From Paludibacterium denitrificans (lineage in GTDB: Bacteria; Pseudomonadota; Gammaproteobacteria; Burkholderiales; Chromobacteriaceae), in contig NZ_WLYX01000001.1 in assembly GCF_009707705.1 (NCBI RefSeq), positions 992,001 to 1,056,000 on the forward strand: a DNA stretch of 64,000 nt. Direction: 5' to 3'. The notes under the pieces were generated by a model. It was not told the origin of the DNA, ran no database searches, and worked only from the letters and a program-made list of their open reading frames with translations. Positions 60,002-64,000 of this stretch are shown here, in pieces. Each line of letters starts with the position of its first letter. Within the stretch, counting starts at the first letter, position 1. A program made the translations under genes and the position numbers.

Positions 60002-60726
60002 TTAACCGGCCAGCAACTTGCTCAGTTTTCGGGCAATGTTCTGCAGCTTGTCTGCGTAGTGCGGGTCCGTGGCGTAACCGGCGCGCTGTAACGCAGAAGC
60101 GAAGGCCTCGGCATTGCTGCCGACATTCAGTGCACCGGCAAACCGGGGATTGCTCTTGAGCAGGTGGGCATAATCCTGAAAAGCGCTCTGAAAATCGGGA
60201 TAAGCGCGGAAACGCTGGGTGGTTTTAATGTCCGCGCCATTGAAATGCTCGGTCGTCAGCGCATTGGTAACGGCGCCCTGCCACCCCCTGCCAGCCTTAA
60301 TGCCAAACAGGTTATGGCTACTGGAACCATTCGCTGTTCGCAATGGATGCTGGCCCCAGCCCGATTCGAGCGCGGCATGGGCCAGCACCAACTCGGGCGC
60401 CACTCCCAGTTGCTGTCCGGCCTGTTTCGCCCACGGGCCAATATTTTCCAGAAACGACTGCTGATCGCCCGAAATATCATCAGCACTGCCATCTGGCACA
60501 GCTGATGCCCCTCTTAGCGACTGCATCAGTGCTCGCGCCTCACTGCTCAAGGCCGGAGCCGGGCGGTCATCGGAATCGGAACTGACACCATCCCGGATAA
60601 AGGCCGTGATCTCGGCATTATTGCGGTCAAACAGCGCGGAGAACTGACCTCCCGGCTACCTGCCTGCGGCAGTGCGATATCGCCCATCCGCCCGGCACCA
60701 GCCCCGGCGCGATCAAGCTGGAGCAT
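60002..60726 (-). CDS. Stand-alone FlgJ-type flagellar peptidoglycan hydrolase (glucosaminidase domain)
   Basis: About 242 aa. A linker-like N-terminus (FSALFDRNNAEITAFIRDG) leads into the glucosaminidase/muramidase domain: FLENIGPWAKQAGQQLGVAPELVLAHAALESGWGQHP (catalytic Glu in ALESGWG), NLFGIKAG, TTEHFNG, FRAYPDFQSAFQDYAHLL, NPRFAGAL and YATDPHYADKL. This is the C-terminal half of gamma-type FlgJ as a separate gene. The start at 60726 overlaps the flgN end. One base is missing near 60645. It opens the wall for rod growth. Confidence 0.85.
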
Positions 60727-61141
60727 AAACATCCTTTTCTCCATGCAGTACACGTTGCATGATTTCGTATTGCGACATCAGCAACTGTCCGTTACGGGTA
60801 TTCAGGGTCTGACAGTGACGGGCCAGATACCCCAAATCGGCCCACCATGACTGCAAGGTGTCATGCACCTTGCCGGTGACGCGCTCAATCACCGCTTCGA
60901 CACTGACGGGCTGCCCGGCCCCCAAAAAGGCAATGACCAGATCAATGCGTTGATGCCGACGCTGCTCCATGGCTTCCACGATATTTAGGATATCGCTGGC
61001 AATGGAGGCCAGTTCCGCCGCGTTGTGCTGCAAGGCAGCCGAAAACTGCTGCTCCAGCAAGCGCGTCAGTTTGCGGTAATCAAAACGGTCCCGATCCATG
61101 CCGATCAGTAAAGCCTTCACGGCATCCTGCCCGGTCATCAC
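60713..61141 (-). CDS. flgN: Flagellar export chaperone FlgN-like
   Basis: 142 aa, intact, almost entirely helical. KALLIGMDRDRFDYRKLTRLLEQQFSAALQHNAAELASIASDILNIVEAMEQRRHQRIDL and the position directly after flgM identify it. In other bacteria FlgN delivers FlgK and FlgL to the export gate. The C-terminus overlaps the hydrolase start. Confidence 0.8.
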   Translation of the reverse strand: MMTGQDAVKALLIGMDRDRFDYRKLTRLLEQQFSAALQHNAAELASIASDILNIVEAMEQRRHQRIDLVIAFLGAGQPVSVEAVIERVTGKVHDTLQSWWADLGYLARHCQTLNTRNGQLLMSQYEIMQRVLHGEKDVYAPA

Positions 61142-61422
61142 GATTTTCCTCCGTGATAACGCTGTATCAATCCAGCCAACTTACCCGCGTCAAACTTAAT
61201 ACTGCCCTTGGCCAGCGCGGCACGAATTTCCGCCACGCGGGCCTCATCCACTTCGTCCAGCTGCGCCAAGGCGGCCTGCGCCGGTTTGAGCACGTCCAGT
61301 TGCAGATCGCCAGAAAGCTCCGAGGCACTCGCCGCTGTCGGCGCATCGCTCACCGGCACCTCGCGCGATGTGCGGGTGGACTCACGTAATCTGGGCAGAC
61401 CCTTGTTATTGGTAATTTTCAT
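61138..61422 (-). CDS. flgM: Anti-sigma-28 factor
   Basis: 94 aa, intact. KITNNKGLPRL start and C-terminal VDEARVAEIRAALAKGSIKFDAGKLAGLIQRYHGGKS, the FliA-binding helices of FlgM. It starts inside the motB end (17-bp overlap) and overlaps flgN by 4 bp. Its presence downstream of fliA-motAB suggests that factor and anti-factor are coexpressed here. Confidence 0.88.
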   Translation of the reverse strand: MKITNNKGLPRLRESTRTSREVPVSDAPTAASASELSGDLQLDVLKPAQAALAQLDEVDEARVAEIRAALAKGSIKFDAGKLAGLIQRYHGGKS

Positions 61423-62392
61423 GATGACTCTCAGTGCGCTGCTTGACCGCACCGCGCAGTTTCTCCAGTGCTGCCTTGTCCGGCGTGACGCTGTCTACGC
61501 CGGGGGCCAGCGGCACCACATCGTGTGGCATGCCGTACATTTGAGAAATCAGCTTGGCCTGCCCGGGAGTCAGAATCAATAATTCGATGCGCCGATTCAC
61601 CGCCCCCTCGGGATCGTGAGCGTTCAACGGCGCACGATCCGCCATGCCCACCACTTGCAGAACGCTCTGGGCCTTCATGCCGCCCTCCAGCAAGTTGGCC
61701 CGAGCCGCCATCGCGCGGTTACTGGACAAGCTCCAGTTGGAAAATGCCGCACCACCCTGACCTCGGTATTGCTTGGCATCGGTATGCCCAACCACCAGCA
61801 TCTGATTGGTAATCCGGGAAAACAACGGGCCCAGGCGATGCAACAACTGGCGGAAAGGATCACTGGGCACCGCGCTGCCGCGCTGGAACATGCCCTGTTT
61901 GTCGGTATCGTGCAGCATGACTCGCAGGCCATACGGGGTGATGATGGTCTGCAAGTTGCCCGCCAGTCCGCTCTCATCACTCAGTTTGGCCAGTACCGTC
62001 GCCAGCTCTTTCATGTCAGCGGGCGAATCGTAGTGGGTTTTGGTCAGTTTGGTTTCCGGATCGGGCGACGTAGCCGGACCTGGATTGCCGCCGCCTTTAC
62101 CCGGGATGGGCTCACGCGAAATCAGGCTACCGGCCGGATTGGTGATGTTGTCCATCATTTTGTCGCCGCGCGAGAGGTCTTGCGGACCCGAGCCGGACGC
62201 CATGATGGACTCCAATTGCTCCTTGCTACGGGAAGCCAGCACCCACAGCACCAGAAACAGGCACATCAAGGCCGGGCAGAAATCGGCAAAGGCCACCTTC
62301 CACGCGCCGCCATGCCCGTCATCGTCATGCTTGCGCGACACCCGCTTGACGATGGCTTCCTCTTGCAGCTTTTGTCCCTTGGCTGGCGTCAT
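61406..62392 (-). CDS. motB: Flagellar stator protein MotB
   Basis: 328 aa, intact. One membrane helix with the conserved proton-binding Asp (KVAFADFCPALMCLFLVLWVLAS). A plug/linker follows, then an OmpA-like peptidoglycan-binding domain (LVVGHTDAKQYRG, NWSLSSNRAMAARANLLEGG, VVGMADRAPLNAHDPEGAVNRRIELLIL). Overlaps motA by ATGA. Confidence 0.93.
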   Translation of the reverse strand: MTPAKGQKLQEEAIVKRVSRKHDDDGHGGAWKVAFADFCPALMCLFLVLWVLASRSKEQLESIMASGSGPQDLSRGDKMMDNITNPAGSLISREPIPGKGGGNPGPATSPDPETKLTKTHYDSPADMKELATVLAKLSDESGLAGNLQTIITPYGLRVMLHDTDKQGMFQRGSAVPSDPFRQLLHRLGPLFSRITNQMLVVGHTDAKQYRGQGGAAFSNWSLSSNRAMAARANLLEGGMKAQSVLQVVGMADRAPLNAHDPEGAVNRRIELLILTPGQAKLISQMYGMPHDVVPLAPGVDSVTPDKAALEKLRGAVKQRTESHHENYQ

Positions 62393-63257
62393 GCGGCTAC
62401 CTTGATGTCATTGATCCACGACTCCAGCTGAGCAAAGCTTGGTTTGATGTTCAGCTGCACCAGACGCCGCCCGGCATCGATGGCCAACAACGGCGGCTTC
62501 TGGTTACGACATGCGCCACCAGCACCACCTTCACGGATTCGAAGTTGGACATTTCCGAATCAACCAGCTGCTTCATCATGTTGGCGAGCGGGTCCATCAA
62601 GCCATAGCAGGCAAAAATCCCGATGAACGTCCCGACCATGGCCGCCGCAACGCGCTCGCTGATTTCTGCGGCCGAGGCACCGGAGCTGACGGTATTCATG
62701 GCCATGACAATCCCCAGTACGGCGGCCAGAATACCGAACCCCGGCATGGCTTCGGAGATCTTGTGCAGCGACTTCGATGGCTGGATCAGTTCATCATGAA
62801 TCGCGTCGATTTCCTGATCCAGCACGCCCTCCAGCTCGTGGCTGTTGATCTTGCCCATCGCCATCAGGCGAAAGTTATCCACCACAAAGGCCAGTAATTT
62901 GGCATCGTCCAGAATCAGTGGGTAACGGCGAAACAGCGGGCTGTCTTTGGGCGCTTCCACATGGGCATCCAGCGCTTTCAACCCGCCAGCGGCCGTCTCG
63001 ATCAGTTCATACATGAGCAGCAGCAACTGGCGCTGGTATTCCTGACCCCGTCGGCTAAACGACATGACCTTGCGCAGCTGGCCGATCATTTCCATCAGCA
63101 CATGGCGGCTGTTTCCCAGCACAATCGCGCCCATTGCCGCGCCCATGATGATGAGCAATTCCAGCGGTTGCCAGATGACGTGCAAGCTGCCGCCATTCAA
63201 CAGAAAGCCACCAAATACGGCTCCCAAGACAATCGCAATACCGATCAGTTGCTGCAT
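62389..63257 (-). CDS. motA: Flagellar stator protein MotA
   Basis: About 289 aa, four helices. QLIGIAIVLGAVFGGFLLNGG, LELLIIMGAAMGAIVLGNS, the cytoplasmic charged loop, then MPGFGILAAVLGIVMAMNTV and GTFIGIFACYGLMDPLANMM. The conserved PGFGILAAVLGIV motif with Pro and the channel residues is present. One frame slip near 62506 (HVxNQKPPLLAIDAGRRLVQLNIKPSF). Confidence 0.92.
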
Positions 63258-63289
63258 GCTTTCTCTCTACTTTTATGTTCGGATTATGG

Positions 63290-63995
63290 TTAGGCGAGGA
63301 CAGCCCGCATTTTTTTCAAGGCGGCCCGGCTGATCTGGCCGACCCGAGACTCCGACAAGTCCAGCACGGCGGCGATCTCTTTCACACTCAGATCAAACTC
63401 ATAACTCAGCTGGATCACCCGCTGTTCGCGCTCATCCAGTGCCAGCAGCGCTTTTTCCAGGCTACGGCGAATCACGATGACCGACTCGGGGCCCGCCTGC
63501 TCATCCACATCGCTCTGCCATGACTCGTCATGCTGCTGAATCAGCTCATCCAGACTCGATAGCGATTCGGCATTTTCGGCCAACAAGTAATCCTGAAAAT
63601 CGCTGGACGAGACACCCAGCGCCGCCCGGGCCTCCGCCTCGCTGGGCTCACGCCCCAGCTTGCGCGTCAAGGCACGCAGGGCATCGCGAATACGGTGGAA
63701 TTCCTGCCGCACTTGGCGCGGGCGCCAGTCCAGCCGCCGCAACTCATCCAGAATGGCGCCACGGACACGCGTGGTGGCATAACCGAGGAAGCGTTCATCC
63801 GGCTCGCCGTAACGCCGCAGCGCATCCAGCAGCCCGAGCAAACCGATCTGCTCCAAGTCATGGCGATCCGCAGCTCCCGCCACCTGCGAGGCCAACTGTC
63901 CGACCACCCGTTTGACCAATGGGGTGTACTGCACCAGCCAGCGTTCCTCGGCTTTGTTAAGCTATCGCTGGAAGCGACGGCCTGAAATTCGGCAT
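63290..63995 (-). CDS. fliA: Flagellar sigma factor 28
   Basis: About 235 aa. Region 2: LVQYTPLVKRVVGQLASQVAGAADRHDLEQIGLLGLLDALRRY; DELRRLDWRPRQVRQ; region 4: LDEREQRVIQLSYEFDLSVKEIAAVLDLSESRVGQISRAALKKM. Start inferred at 63995 (MPNFRPSLPAIAGKAEERWL) if GCTTAACAAAG at 63956 stands for GCCGGCAAAG. As written, the N-terminal 20 codons are out of frame. The start lies 5 bp from the window edge, so it could lie further upstream. Directs late flagellar genes and is inhibited by FlgM. Confidence 0.9.
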
Positions 63996-64000
63996 ACCCG

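Overview
The window looks like a chromosomal segment of a betaproteobacterium of the order Neisseriales, most likely Chromobacteriaceae. The evidence is the rRNA operon type, a glutaryl-CoA dehydrogenase/IclR pair, a gabT-gabD pair, a WbpA/WlbA/WbpD/WbpE-type uronic acid pathway, and a flagellar operon with fliA-motAB-flgMN beside flgB-L. I cannot name the genus from sequence alone.

Layout. 1-8.9 kb: start of gcdH with a divergent IclR regulator, a CBS-domain protein, argB, then a TetR-regulated tripartite RND efflux operon. 9.2-12.1 kb: GABA catabolism (gabT, gabD). 12.1-16.1 kb: a sensory diguanylate cyclase and an unrecognised protein. 16.2-21.9 kb: a complete rrn operon on the minus strand (16S, tRNA-Ile, tRNA-Ala, 23S and two tandem 5S genes) with a strong promoter. 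22-27.6 kb: HAD nucleotidase, OmpW, UbiD, YggL-like protein, a DUF218/SanA-like protein and a second diguanylate cyclase. 27.7-41 kb: one long minus-strand glycan operon, running wbpA, wlbA, wbpD, wbpE, flippase, acyltransferase, three GT4 glycosyltransferases, aminotransferase, initiating sugar-phosphate transferase and nucleotide-sugar dehydratase. 41.1-45 kb: spermidine-synthase-like protein, ttcA, a pteridine-reductase-type SDR and a MidA-like methyltransferase. 45.1-49.4 kb: tRNA-Met, an AT-rich gap, two paralogous zinc-ribbon membrane proteins, and a heavy-metal P-type ATPase with its MerR regulator. 49.4-64 kb: flagellar genes, with flgB-flgL and a downstream unknown gene on minus, flgA on plus, then a stand-alone FlgJ-type muramidase, flgN, flgM, motB, motA and fliA.

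Two features cut across all regions. First, almost every protein gene longer than about 1 kb is broken, and the breaks are not random. At about forty places the protein family calls for GCCGGC (usually Ala-Gly or Pro-Ala) but the text reads GCTTAAGC, GCCTAAGC, GCTTAGC, TAAGC or a CCGG deletion. A second class hits CCWGG sites, including the universal 790-region site of the 16S gene. Ordinary homopolymer slips account for most of the rest. I read these as consensus errors at modified bases (GCCGGC and probably CCWGG methylation), not as pseudogenes, so split genes are annotated as single CDSs. Second, the motif AAGGTTGGCCGAAAC, with core TTGGCCGAA, occurs at least 37 times in 64 kb, in several reading frames and as a perfect inverted pair after gabT. 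It behaves like a DNA uptake sequence, and I know of no described dialect with this sequence.

I saw no CRISPR array, prophage or insertion sequence.
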